Shown piece after piece: positions 29,059 through 36,834 of a stretch of 64,000 nt of DNA. Each line of letters begins with the position of its first letter. The stretch's first letter is position 1. The position numbers and the translations under genes are program-made. Below the pieces are notes generated by a model. The model made no database searches and was not told the DNA's origin. It saw nothing but the letters and a program-made list of their open reading frames with translations. Source of the stretch: a virus; the IMG/VR virus record IMGVR_UViG_3300036859_000580, positions 20,364-84,363 of that record; one strand, 5' to 3'.

Positions 29059-29394
29059 GTGTCCGACGAGGAACTAAGCGTTGTGGAGCAGATCGAATTC
29101 ACCGGCGAGCCCGCCGCGGAGCCCGAAGGCGACGCCGAGCCGGCCGGCGCCACCGGTGTCGAGGCCAAGGGTCGGCGCGGTCGGCCGCGCTCGGAGGACG
29201 CCCTGGGCCGCGACAACGCGGTGCTCGCCGCGCTCGGCGAGGGCGTGAAGACGCGCGAGCAGCTCGCGACCGAGATCAACCAGCCCGGCGGGCTCACCTA
29301 CCTGTCGCTGTACCGCCTCCGGAAGGAGGGCAAGGTCCAGCGGTTCGAGGGCGAGGGCGTCAAGCGGGGGTGGCAGCTCACCTCCGTCGAGTGA
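29059..29394 (+). CDS. Winged-helix protein with AT-hook-like motif (111 aa)
   Basis: An acidic N-terminus leads to GRRGRPRSED (AT-hook-like, residues about 35-44). Then comes a winged helix (NAVLAALGEGVKTREQLATEINQPGGLTYLSLYRLRKEGKVQR). It should bind DNA and may regulate early or middle genes. TTAATATTC upstream is a possible -10, and the 13-bp inverted repeat at 29401-29439 ends its transcript. Confidence 0.7.
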   Translation: MSDEELSVVEQIEFTGEPAAEPEGDAEPAGATGVEAKGRRGRPRSEDALGRDNAVLAALGEGVKTREQLATEINQPGGLTYLSLYRLRKEGKVQRFEGEGVKRGWQLTSVE

Positions 29395-29446
29395 CTCACG
29401 CGCGCGTACGCGTAGCGCACGAGCGCACGCGTACGCGCGGCGTGAG
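29395..29446 (+). terminator. Long GC inverted repeat, terminator of the winged-helix gene
   Basis: CGCGCGTACGCGT (29401-29413) is perfectly mirrored at 29427-29439, with flanking CTCACG/CGTGAG extending it. It starts right at the TGA of the preceding gene. Confidence 0.65.
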
Positions 29447-29472
29447 CCCGGCTAAAGATCTTGAAAGTCACT

Positions 29473-29502
29473 GGGTTCATTTGTCCCAGCGTGTGGTAAA
29501 GT
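29473..29502 (+). promoter_or_regulatory. Rightward promoter of the TGTGGTA type
   Basis: TTCATT as a weak -35, then TGTGG-TAAAGT as extended -10. Transcription would begin just before the tRNA-like element at 29522 and the gene at 29620. Confidence 0.55.
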
Positions 29503-29521
29503 TTGGCAGGTAGGGCAGCGA

Positions 29522-29584
29522 GGGCGACAAGCTTCCACGGATTACGGGATGGCATCCCACCGGGTTCGATCCCCGGGTCGCCCA
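29522..29584 (+). tRNA. tRNA-like element without a normal anticodon arm (63 nt)
   Basis: Acceptor GGGCGAC/GTCGCCC is 7 of 7 and T-arm CCGGG-TTCGATC-CCCGG is perfect. Only 31 bases lie between them, where about 41 are usual. They fold either as a D-like TTCC...GGGA arm with no anticodon arm, or as GGGAT-GGC-ATCCC with a 3-base loop. Neither gives a decoding anticodon. It lies in the leader of the gene at 29620. Confidence 0.6.
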
Positions 29585-29619
29585 CTCGGAAGGCACGACG
29601 CACGACCTAGGAGAGCACG

Positions 29620-30216
29620 ATGCAGACCGTTGCGACGATTTTGGCGCAGGCCACCGACAAGCAGATCAACCTCATGCTCAAGCTCGCCGGCGAGCGCGTC
29701 GTCGAGGACTGGGGCACCTGCGGCGAGGAGCGCATCGAGACGCTCGGCGCGAAGATCGAGGACCTGGGTGAGCGGCTCGACAAGCGCATGGCGTCGGCCA
29801 TGATCGACTTTCTGCTGACGCGGCCGATCGACAAGCGTGAGGCCGACTGGGAGAAGTCGCTGGCCAGCGAGGTTCCCGCCAGCGTGGACGAGCCGCTGAC
29901 GCCCGGCGTCTACGAGACGCACGGCCGCGTGTACGTCGTCAAGTACAACAAGGCGCGCACGAACCTGTACGCCAAGGTGCTCGTCGAGATCAACTCCGAT
30001 CGGCTGGTCGAGTCGGGTGACGTCGTTAAGATCGAGTTCGAGTACGCGCCCGGCGCGATCCGCCTCATTAAGTCGCGTCACCGCATGACCGTCGAGCGTG
30101 CGGAGGAGCTGACGATCCGCTACGGTCGCTGCATCAACTGCGGTCGCGCGCTGAAGGCCGCCAAGTCCGTGAAGGCCGGCATCGGGCCGGTCTGCATCAA
30201 GTCGTTCGCCGTCTAG
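29620..30216 (+). CDS. Unidentified protein with DUF6011-like Cys motif (198 aa)
   Basis: Strong ribosome site CCTAGGAGAGCACG. The N-terminal half is helical (TDKQINLMLKLAGERVV...). The C-terminus YGRCINCGRALKAAKSVKAGIGPVCIKSF is the short Cys-rich domain known as DUF6011, thought to bind metal. Function unknown; the leader contains a tRNA-like element. Confidence 0.75.
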   Translation: MQTVATILAQATDKQINLMLKLAGERVVEDWGTCGEERIETLGAKIEDLGERLDKRMASAMIDFLLTRPIDKREADWEKSLASEVPASVDEPLTPGVYETHGRVYVVKYNKARTNLYAKVLVEINSDRLVESGDVVKIEFEYAPGAIRLIKSRHRMTVERAEELTIRYGRCINCGRALKAAKSVKAGIGPVCIKSFAV

Positions 30217-30225
30217 GAGGTTGGC

Positions 30226-30378
30226 GTGACCGACTGGGGTCTACCTACCGAAGCGGAGCTCCAGGGCGTCTGGCTCGCCCTGGAGCGCACGTCGAGGACG
30301 CGCGACGAGTCGGGGTGGCTGGCTCCCCTGGAGCCGAGCGACGCGCTCGACGCGCACTGGCGCCTAGGCTGGGAGTAG
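30226..30378 (+). CDS. Small unidentified protein (50 aa)
   Basis: GTG 30226 after CTAGGAGGTTGGC reads MTDWGLPTEAELQGVWLALERT... and ends HWRLGWE. Tryptophan- and Leu-rich, acidic, helical. It sits just after the DUF6011-like gene. Function unknown. Confidence 0.6.
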   Translation: MTDWGLPTEAELQGVWLALERTSRTRDESGWLAPLEPSDALDAHWRLGWE

Positions 30379-30402
30379 GCGCAAAAATCTTGTCACAACT
30401 TG

Positions 30403-30431
30403 TTTACACGGTGACTAACGTGTGCTAGGTT
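30403..30431 (+). promoter_or_regulatory. Rightward promoter with near-consensus spacing
   Basis: TTTACA (30403-30408), 17 bases, then TAGGTT (30426-30431) preceded by TGTGC. It is the best -35/-10 pair on the plus strand and should drive the DUF932-like gene. The start site would fall about 30-35 bases before ATG 30472. Confidence 0.65.
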
Positions 30432-30471
30432 TACATCACAGCACAGGAACTTAGGAGAGAAGGCGATCATC

Positions 30472-31470
30472 ATGACCTCAACGCTCGAGTCCCCCGCCCC
30501 CGCCCCCGCCCTCGCCGACTACGCCGAGCAGGGAGGCGAGAAGATGTTCAGCTCGCGTCGGCTGCCCTGGGCCAAGATCGGCACGGTCATCGACGACCCG
30601 AGCGTGGATGCCGCCACGGCCGCGCAGCTCGGCGGTCTCGACTTCGACGTCGAGCTGCGGAGCGTGCGCTACAACGTCGTCAACGCCGACGGCATCAAGT
30701 CCACCAAGACCATCCCGAACCGCAAGGCCGTCGTACGGGTCGGCACCGACGAGTTCTTCGACGTGGTGAGCACGAAGTACGTGCCGGTCCAGTACCGCGA
30801 CGCGTTCTCGTTCCTGGACGGCATTCACCCCCGCTACGTGTCGGCGGGTACGATGGGTGGCGGTAAGCAGGGCTTCATGGTCATTCAACTCCCCGGCGCC
30901 GAGGACGTCTCCGTGGACGTCAACGGCGTGAACGACCCGCACATGCTCTACGTGATCGTTCGCACGTCGCACGACCGCTCCAAGGCCCTCGAGGTCGCCG
31001 TGATGCCGCTGCGCGGACTGTGCATGAACATGCTCGGCCTGCCCTCGCTCACCCGAGGCGCCGAGCAGCGCTGGTCGTTCAAGCACGTCGGCGACGTCGC
31101 CGAGAAGTTGGAGCAGGCCCAGGCCACGCTGCTCAAGACGGAGAAGTACGTCGACGCGTTCCGAGGCACGGTGCGGCAGCTCGCGTCGGTCACGCTGGAC
31201 GGCGACGACGTCAACACGATCCTCAAGCGCGTCCTGCCGGACCGCCCGATGCGCGACGACGCGATCGCCGCGATCACGGCGTCGTACACGGACAGCCCGG
31301 CCGTGGGCTTCACCGGCACCGGCTGGGGCCTCACGAACGCGGTGAGCGAGTACTTCCAGTGGGGCCGGAACGAGGGCTCGCGCACCGACCAGTCGATGTT
31401 CACCTCCGCGCTGTCCGGCGACACGCGCAAGTACGTCGGCCGGACCGCCCAGCTCCTGCTGACCAGGTAG
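30472..31470 (+). CDS. DUF932 family protein (332 aa)
   Basis: FSSRRLPWAKIGTVIDDP, KAVVRVGTDEFFDVVSTKYVPVQYRDAFSFLDGI and VMPLRGLCMNMLGLP follow the plasmid/phage-like DUF932 (TIGR03299-type) pattern. Proteins of this family are abundant in phages and plasmids, but their role is not known. It has its own promoter and terminator, suggesting high, separate expression. Confidence 0.8.
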   Translation: MTSTLESPAPAPALADYAEQGGEKMFSSRRLPWAKIGTVIDDPSVDAATAAQLGGLDFDVELRSVRYNVVNADGIKSTKTIPNRKAVVRVGTDEFFDVVSTKYVPVQYRDAFSFLDGIHPRYVSAGTMGGGKQGFMVIQLPGAEDVSVDVNGVNDPHMLYVIVRTSHDRSKALEVAVMPLRGLCMNMLGLPSLTRGAEQRWSFKHVGDVAEKLEQAQATLLKTEKYVDAFRGTVRQLASVTLDGDDVNTILKRVLPDRPMRDDAIAAITASYTDSPAVGFTGTGWGLTNAVSEYFQWGRNEGSRTDQSMFTSALSGDTRKYVGRTAQLLLTR

Positions 31471-31487
31471 TTAGCAGGTGAGATGCC

Positions 31488-31524
31488 GTGGGGATCGGGT
31501 GCCGGGGTTGACCCCGATCCTCAC
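31488..31524 (+). terminator. Hairpin terminator of the DUF932-like gene
   Basis: GGATCGGG (31492-31499) pairs with CCCGATCC (31513-31520) 18 bases past the stop, with further pairing inside the loop. The tRNA-like element follows ten bases later. Confidence 0.6.
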
Positions 31525-31533
31525 GGCCACCCA

Positions 31534-31600
31534 GGGTCCGTAGCTCAACTGGTTGAGCGCCTCGACGGAGGAGTTGTAGGTTCGAATCCTACCGGGCCCA
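31534..31600 (+). tRNA. tRNA-like element with truncated anticodon arm (67 nt)
   Basis: Acceptor GGGTCCG/CGGGCCC, D-arm GCTC-AACTGGTT-GAGC and T-arm GTAGG-TTCGAAT-CCTAC are all intact. Between D and T arms only CCTC-GACG-GAGG plus AGTT remain: a 4-bp stem with a 4-base loop in place of 5-7-5. No anticodon can be presented in the usual way. It lies in the leader of the gene at 31634. Confidence 0.7.
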
Positions 31601-31633
31601 CGTAGAAACTTCACCATCGATGAGAGGAAAGCA

Positions 31634-32044
31634 ATGGGTGCACCACGTGTCTGGCAGAAGGTCATGGCCGTGCTGGTCGACGCGCCGGGGGTGACGCTGT
31701 ACCGGACCGAGATCGCGGAGCGCGCCGGCCTCACGCCCGAGCAGGTCTACGGCGCCATCAACACGATCATGCGCAACTCCGAGAAGGCGCCGTTCATCGA
31801 CGTCGTGCACAAGGGCGCCGCGTGGCGCTACGCGCCGAAGGGCGCGACCCTCACGCAGGACTCGATCAAGCAGCGCGCGCAGGTCCAGGGTACGGTCTCG
31901 CGGTCAAACACTGGACCGTCGCCGTCGCCCTTGCCGTCGCTCGGCACGTCGACGCGCGTGTTCGAGGAGATCGGCAAGCTCAAGGACGGCAGCATCCTAC
32001 TCCGTGACAGCGACGGCAACATGTGGTCCGCCAGCGAGCTGTAG
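31634..32044 (+). CDS. Winged-helix DNA-binding protein (136 aa)
   Basis: APRVWQKVMAVLVDAPGVTLYRTEIAERAGLTPEQVYGAINTIMRN is a clear winged helix-turn-helix. A linker and a small C-terminal beta unit follow (STRVFEEIGKLKDGSILLRDSDGNMWSASEL). A transcription regulator is likely. The ribosome site is GAGAGGAAAGCA. Confidence 0.7.
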   Translation: MGAPRVWQKVMAVLVDAPGVTLYRTEIAERAGLTPEQVYGAINTIMRNSEKAPFIDVVHKGAAWRYAPKGATLTQDSIKQRAQVQGTVSRSNTGPSPSPLPSLGTSTRVFEEIGKLKDGSILLRDSDGNMWSASEL

Positions 32045-32078
32045 TCGATCACGCACGATCAGTCACCAGGAGGTCGTG

Positions 32079-32429
32079 ATGAGCAGCTCGAGCGACGCGT
32101 TCATGCGCAACCCGGATCGTTCGTGCGTCAACGCGCCGCTCGAGGTGTTCGTCACCTCGGGCGACGAGGCGGACGAGCCACCCTTCCCGTCCGAGGACGC
32201 GCGATACTACTGCGACCGGTGCCCGGTCCGACCGGAGTGCCTGATGTACGCCCTGGACAACGGCGTTGACTTCGGCGTGTGGGGTGGCATGAGCGCGTAC
32301 CAACGTGGACTACTCAGGCGTAAGAAGGAGCGGAAGCGCTGCCCGTCGTGCAGCTCGACGGACATCGTGCTGGAGAACGGCAGCGAGATCTGCCTCGCGT
32401 GCGGTGTGTCGTGGGAGGTTTGGAACTAG
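32079..32429 (+). CDS. whiB: WhiB-like Fe-S regulator with C-terminal zinc ribbon (116 aa)
   Basis: Four Wbl cysteines: SCVNAPLEVF, then CDRCPVRPEC, with the GVWGGMSAYQR turn. After a basic stretch (RRKKERKR) there is an added CPSC...CLAC zinc ribbon not usual in host WhiB proteins. Phage WhiB-like proteins bind the host sigma factor and change transcription, and they mark actinobacterial hosts. ATG 32079 has CACCAGGAGGTCGTG. Confidence 0.9.
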   Translation: MSSSSDAFMRNPDRSCVNAPLEVFVTSGDEADEPPFPSEDARYYCDRCPVRPECLMYALDNGVDFGVWGGMSAYQRGLLRRKKERKRCPSCSSTDIVLENGSEICLACGVSWEVWN

Positions 32430-32509
32430 TGACTCGTGTGGTTGCACGACGTTGGGATTTATGATATGGTTGTCTCACGGCCCGCTACCAGGAACCCAAG
32501 GAGAGCACG

Positions 32510-33256
32510 ATGACCGAGCCCCGGTTCGACGTTCAGGACAAGATCGCGAAGCTGCTCGCGAAGGCCGAGAAGACCACGCCCGAGGAGGCGCTGGTTCTGA
32601 CCGAGGCCGCCGAGCGAATGATGCTGAAGTACGGCATCGAGCAGGCTGTGATCAACGCGAAGCGCGCGGGTAGCGACCACGCGTCGGACGAGCGCATCAT
32701 TCGCGTGATCATCCAGCTCAAGGGCACCTACCGCCGGGCGCTTCTTCTGACGCTGGGCAACATTGCCGACGCGTTCGGCACCGTGAAGACGATCAACGGT
32801 CACACGCGCGACAGCACCGAGTTCCTCTGGCTGGTCGGCTACGAGTCCGACGTGCGGCAGGTCGAGACGCTGGTCACGTCGCTTCACCTGCAGCTGATGG
32901 CCGCGCTGTCGACATGGTGGCGCACGTTCGACGCCGACGGCATGACGGCGATGGCGAAGTTCAAGGCGCGCCGGCAGTTCATGCTCTCGTTCGGGAGCGG
33001 CGCGTGCGCGCGCATCGCGGCGTCGCGTCGTGAGGCGGTTGCCGACGCCACGAACGCCGAGCCCGGCACCGCCCTGGTGCTGCGCGACCGACGCTCGGCA
33101 GTCACCTCGTGGGTCGACGCGCAGTACGAGCTCGTCCCGGGCAAGTCCGTGCGCATGGCGAGTGGCGGTTATGCGGCGGGTAGCGCTGGTTACGAGGCCG
33201 GGCGCAACGCGAGCACCGGCGAGGGCGCGCTGAAGGCGACCAAGGCGATTCGGTAG
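32510..33256 (+). CDS. DUF2786 domain protein (248 aa)
   Basis: DKIAKLLAKAEKTTPEEALVLTEAAERMMLKYGIE is the DUF2786 helical motif. The C-terminal part (LLLTLGNIADAFG..., MLSFGSGACARIAASRREA, SGGYAAGSAGYEAGRNA) is the usual extension of phage members. Biochemical role unknown. Last gene of the rightward half; TTTATGAT upstream is a possible -10. Confidence 0.8.
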   Translation: MTEPRFDVQDKIAKLLAKAEKTTPEEALVLTEAAERMMLKYGIEQAVINAKRAGSDHASDERIIRVIIQLKGTYRRALLLTLGNIADAFGTVKTINGHTRDSTEFLWLVGYESDVRQVETLVTSLHLQLMAALSTWWRTFDADGMTAMAKFKARRQFMLSFGSGACARIAASRREAVADATNAEPGTALVLRDRRSAVTSWVDAQYELVPGKSVRMASGGYAAGSAGYEAGRNASTGEGALKATKAIR

Positions 33257-33281
33257 CAAACACACGCCTCCAGGCGTCCTC

Positions 33282-33340
33282 TGAGACGGCAACGCCGCCC
33301 TAGCCGGGGTAACCGGCACGCGGGCGGCGTTGCCGTCTCA
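33282..33340. terminator. 19-bp perfect inverted repeat, bidirectional terminator
   Basis: Bases 33282-33300 are exactly complementary to 33322-33340 around a loop that itself contains CCGG...CCGG. It sits between two converging genes (33256 rightward, 33370 leftward), so it should stop both transcripts. Confidence 0.85.
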
Positions 33341-33369
33341 GCGTGACCCTGAGCGGTGTTGGCGGGTAG

Positions 33370-34446
33370 CTAGGCGTTGACCTCACTGTTGACACGCCGA
33401 CGATCCGCGGCGACCGCGTCCGACCACGACTCCCACCACTTCCAGGCGTGATCCTCGATCCGAAGCGTCGCCGCGACCGCACGGCCGGCTTCGCTCAGCT
33501 CGGACCGTCGCGCCGCGTTCTCGCGAAGCGACTTGATCGTCCGGTACCAGTCGTTGGGTCGCTCAGCCAGTAGGCCGCAACCCAGCTCGTGCAGCCGCCG
33601 GTACTCCGTGCGCGGCGACGCGACCCACGGTACGCCGACCGCGGCCAGCTCGAGCGGCTTGAGCCACGACTTGGACGCGTTGAACACCGTGTCGGCGAGC
33701 GGCGTGATGCCCACGCCGATGTGCTCGGCGAGCACGCGCGGCCAGTCCAGCAGCTCGACGGCCACGCGCAGCTGCGTCACGTAGTCGTCGCTTGGTAGGC
33801 CGAATGCCTTGCCCACGCCGGGCGACGTGCTGGTGACGTGCAGCCGCGCGCCCTCGTGCACCAGCCGTGCGACGGAGCTGCCCACGACGTCGGGGTCGTT
33901 CGGGTGAGACCCCAACGACGCGGGCCAGCCGATCACGCTGGAGTCGACGTGACGCACGTCGTAGTAGTGCGCCGCCAGGTAGTTCGGCAGCACACGGCCC
34001 CGGCCGTGCGCCGCGTAGCGCTTGACCAGCGCCGGCGTGGTCGCGGTGACCAGCGACGCGTGACGACACGCGTCGTCCAGGTTGCGCCACGAGTGCTCAC
34101 CCTGGTTGCGTGGGTGCAGCATTCGCCACGCCGGGTTGTCCGGGTGGATGGTGCCGAGGTCGTCGTCCACGTCGATCACCACGGTGACGCCCTGCCCGCG
34201 CAGCGCGCGCACGGCCTGCGCCATGTACTTGTGCGTCACACGCTGGAGCACCACAACGTCGGTGCCCTCGGGAATGTCAACGTTGACCACGCGGTCGTCG
34301 CGGTCGTCGATGCGGAGGAGCAGCTTGCGCGACTCCTGCTCGATGACTGTGACGTCGTGGCCCGCCGCGCGGAGTACCTCGGCGGGCCAGATGACGCGGT
34401 GGTGACCGCAGCCGTAGTGATCGGCGGGAAAGACGAGTACCCTCAC
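33370..34446 (-). CDS. GT4-type glycosyltransferase (358 aa)
   Basis: N-terminal GT-B start MRVLVFPADHYGCGHHRVIWPAEVLRAAGHDV, middle VTATTPALVKRYAAHGRGRVLPN, and donor-site GVGITPLADTVFNASKSWLKPLELAAVGVPWVAS, all in GT4 order. It may decorate virion proteins or a host glycan. ATG 34446 overlaps the next gene upstream (ATGA). It lies at the 3' end of the late operon. Confidence 0.85.
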   Translation of the reverse strand: MRVLVFPADHYGCGHHRVIWPAEVLRAAGHDVTVIEQESRKLLLRIDDRDDRVVNVDIPEGTDVVVLQRVTHKYMAQAVRALRGQGVTVVIDVDDDLGTIHPDNPAWRMLHPRNQGEHSWRNLDDACRHASLVTATTPALVKRYAAHGRGRVLPNYLAAHYYDVRHVDSSVIGWPASLGSHPNDPDVVGSSVARLVHEGARLHVTSTSPGVGKAFGLPSDDYVTQLRVAVELLDWPRVLAEHIGVGITPLADTVFNASKSWLKPLELAAVGVPWVASPRTEYRRLHELGCGLLAERPNDWYRTIKSLRENAARRSELSEAGRAVAATLRIEDHAWKWWESWSDAVAADRRRVNSEVNA

Positions 34447-34655
34447 GGCTTGGTCGAGCCGCTCTTACCGGCTGGTGCCGAGCTGGCCTGCGCCTGGCCA
34501 CGTGCGGCAGGTGCGGCGGGCGCGCTCTCCAGGGTGGCCACGCGCTCGGCGAGTCGCGTGCTGACGGCGACGAGCTGGTCGCTTACCACCACGAGCTGCG
34601 AGACGCGCTGCTGCAACTCGGTGATGTTGTCCTGCATACGCTGGATCAGTGACAT
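34443..34655 (-). CDS. Coiled-coil small protein (70 aa)
   Basis: MSLIQRMQDNITELQQRVSQLVVVSDQLVAVSTRLAERVATLE is one long heptad-repeat helix followed by a disordered Ala/Pro/Ser tail. Located next to the endolysin; a structural or lysis accessory role is possible, but no membrane segment is present. Confidence 0.6.
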   Translation of the reverse strand: MSLIQRMQDNITELQQRVSQLVVVSDQLVAVSTRLAERVATLESAPAAPAARGQAQASSAPAGKSGSTKP

Positions 34656-34694
34656 GAACGTGGCCTCCGGTGGGTGGGTGAGTGAACGCCGGCG

Positions 34695-35513
34695 CTAGAC
34701 CGAGGGCCCGGCGTTGTACTTGCCGATCCAGTCGGCGGCCTCGGCGCCGCTCACGCCGAGGTGCGGGACGCCGGCGTCCTTGAACGCCGTGCGCAGGCTG
34801 TCCTTGTCACCCACGTAGGTGGATCGACTGTTCGTGAAGTCGATGATGAACGCGGCGCCCACGTCGATGGTGGGTACCGGGTCGTGCGTGACTTCGAGAC
34901 CGATTCCGTTCATGGTGTCCTTCCCTCGCGTACGTGGTGCGTCGATGACCGAGTACTGAATGATGCGATTGAGATCGAGTCCGCCCGGGTCCCAGTGCTC
35001 GTCGGGCGCCGGGGCGTGCTGGTGCCCTAGGTGCCCGGAGTACGACCTGAGCCCGTCGAGCGACAGCCGGATGGGGCTGTCGGGCGACGCCAGCACGAAG
35101 TCCACCTCGTGGGCCGCGTAGCAGCGTAGGTACTGGTCGGGTACGCCGAACGCGTCGCGGATGGGACGCACGACGTTCTCACCCAGCCAGCGCAGCTCGG
35201 CGTCGCCGAGCAGGTGCGCGCTCTCCGAGAATCCCACCACTTCGACCTGCACCACGCGCGAGCGGTCGTTCGACGTCCCGGCGAGCGAGTACGCGGCGAG
35301 GTTCAGCGGAATGTGCTGGACCCTCTCCTTGGTGGCTGGGTTGACGATGATGTGCGGCGGGTAGGGTCGGTACGCGTTGACCGCACCAATTACCGACGTA
35401 CCCTGCGTCATGTGCCAGAGCAGCTTCGGGTCGTCGTTCTCGACGTACGTCGCACCGGCGACGTCGCCGCCGAGTGGCATTCGCTCGTAGCCGTCGAGCC
35501 ACGTGTCAGTCAT
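34695..35513 (-). CDS. Endolysin, N-acetylmuramoyl-L-alanine amidase (272 aa)
   Basis: LLWHMTQGTSV, RVQHIPLNLAAYSL, RVVQVEVVGFS and GHQHAPAPDEHWDPGGLDLNRI carry the His/Glu zinc-site pattern of amidase_2/PGRP enzymes. The C-terminal 90 residues (TIDVGAAFIIDFTN..., AADWIGKYNAG) may bind cell wall. The ribosome site is ACCAGGAGG. It cleaves host peptidoglycan at release. Confidence 0.8.
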   Translation of the reverse strand: MTDTWLDGYERMPLGGDVAGATYVENDDPKLLWHMTQGTSVIGAVNAYRPYPPHIIVNPATKERVQHIPLNLAAYSLAGTSNDRSRVVQVEVVGFSESAHLLGDAELRWLGENVVRPIRDAFGVPDQYLRCYAAHEVDFVLASPDSPIRLSLDGLRSYSGHLGHQHAPAPDEHWDPGGLDLNRIIQYSVIDAPRTRGKDTMNGIGLEVTHDPVPTIDVGAAFIIDFTNSRSTYVGDKDSLRTAFKDAGVPHLGVSGAEAADWIGKYNAGPSV

Positions 35514-35574
35514 GAGTGACCTCCTGGTCTATTAAAACAGGAGCGCGGCGTCGACCTCGTCGTGACCGTCGTGG

Positions 35575-36102
35575 CTACGTCAGTCCAGGACCCTGCACCT
35601 TAATCTTGGTGTGAATGCCGAACAGCGTCAAGGTGTCGGAGTTGGACGCCTTCTGCCTGCGCAGCTTGATCGTGTGTGAACCTGCCGCCGCCAGCGTGAC
35701 CGTCCACCCCTGCGAGATGGCGACACGACCACTCGATCCCTCACCCTCCGCGTGCGCCTCACCCGTGGTGTTGGTGACGCCGTCCACCATGATCGTGCCG
35801 ATGAACGTGTCGGTGCCGCCCGTCGTGGCCACGTCCCAGTACGACTCGACGCTCACCACCGTGTTGACGGTCGGCGTCGTGAACGTGAGCGTCGCGCCGG
35901 CCACGTCGGTGTCGACCGTGGTGACGGTCTCATCGCCGGCCGAGCGTGCCTCACGGTAGACCGTGCTCCTGCTGATCACCGTGGCGTCGGTGATCTCGAG
36001 CTGATCCTCGACGGCCTGCGCCAGCGCGTTGATCTGGACCGGGCCGTTGGGTGGGTCGCCCAACTCGGGGTAGGGGAAGTTGTATGTTGCGGTGACGCCC
36101 AC
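35575..36102 (-). CDS. Tail fibre/minor tail-like protein (175 aa)
   Basis: MGVTATYNFPYPELGDPPNGPVQINALAQAVEDQL is an N-terminal segment common in phage tail or fibre proteins. A beta-sandwich-like domain follows (TTPTVNTVVSVESYWDV..., SHTIKLRRQKAS). Possibly displayed at the tail tip next to receptor-binding parts. Confidence 0.55.
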   Translation of the reverse strand: MGVTATYNFPYPELGDPPNGPVQINALAQAVEDQLEITDATVISRSTVYREARSAGDETVTTVDTDVAGATLTFTTPTVNTVVSVESYWDVATTGGTDTFIGTIMVDGVTNTTGEAHAEGEGSSGRVAISQGWTVTLAAAGSHTIKLRRQKASNSDTLTLFGIHTKIKVQGPGLT

Positions 36103-36113
36103 GACGCGCTCCT

Positions 36114-36815
36114 CTAGTCTCCGTGTCCGTAGAATGCGGTAGGTACGACGCTGGCCCAGTCAACACCGGCGGTTCCAGTGATGAGTTGGATTTCATAGCT
36201 CACGAAGACGAGCTGCCCGTACATACCCGCCGGCCACGCGTAGTCGATGGGGCCCCAGACGACGCCCGGGGTGCCGGTGGTGGTTGTGTACACGCCGGAC
36301 GTCGCCATGAGCGTGCCGCCCGGCGGGCTCGCCGCGTTGGTCGGGTACGCCGTGTACCACTGCACCCGGGCCTGGCCCGTTGCGGTGCCGCCCGACACCT
36401 GGACCTTCCCGCCAACCGCTACCTTGGGGTGGTTGATGATCATTGCGGAGACGAGCTTCGACGTGTACGCGCCGAGCGTGTTGGTCTGGAGGACGGCGTC
36501 GGTGTTCTGCTGGTAGAACGCCTCCGAAATGTCGGGCATGACACCCGAGAAGAAGTCGGCTGAACCCGGGATGACGATGCGGCCAAGAATGAAGTAGCTC
36601 GTCTTATACCGCAGTAGGCCGACGACGTGCCCGACGCGCAGCACCAGCGCCTCGGTGATGTTCAGCATCGGCACGTTCGTGATGGGCGTCCCCACCACGT
36701 CAATCACGTTGTCGCCCGTCTGCCGGTTCCACGCCCTGATGACGCCCTGGTGGTAGCCGACGTCGGCGACCGACCGCTGTGCCAGCGACGACGTTATGTC
36801 ATCACTACGTCCCAC
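36114..36815 (-). CDS. Minor tail protein (233 aa)
   Basis: GTG 36815 reads MGRSDDITSSLAQRSVADVGYHQGVIRAWNRQTGDNVIDVVG, an N-terminal OB-like spike motif seen in tail-tip proteins. A beta-rich C-terminus with carbohydrate-binding or jelly-roll character follows. The longer upstream frame is arginine/serine-rich read-through and is excluded. Confidence 0.6.
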   Translation of the reverse strand: MGRSDDITSSLAQRSVADVGYHQGVIRAWNRQTGDNVIDVVGTPITNVPMLNITEALVLRVGHVVGLLRYKTSYFILGRIVIPGSADFFSGVMPDISEAFYQQNTDAVLQTNTLGAYTSKLVSAMIINHPKVAVGGKVQVSGGTATGQARVQWYTAYPTNAASPPGGTLMATSGVYTTTTGTPGVVWGPIDYAWPAGMYGQLVFVSYEIQLITGTAGVDWASVVPTAFYGHGD

Positions 36816-36834
36816 TTGTTCACCTACCTCTCGA

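Noticed and set aside
31534-31600. attP site overlapping a tRNA
   Set aside because: The element is a whole tRNA-like body with a 5' half, no integrase or excisionase gene was seen, and nothing else suggests lysogeny.
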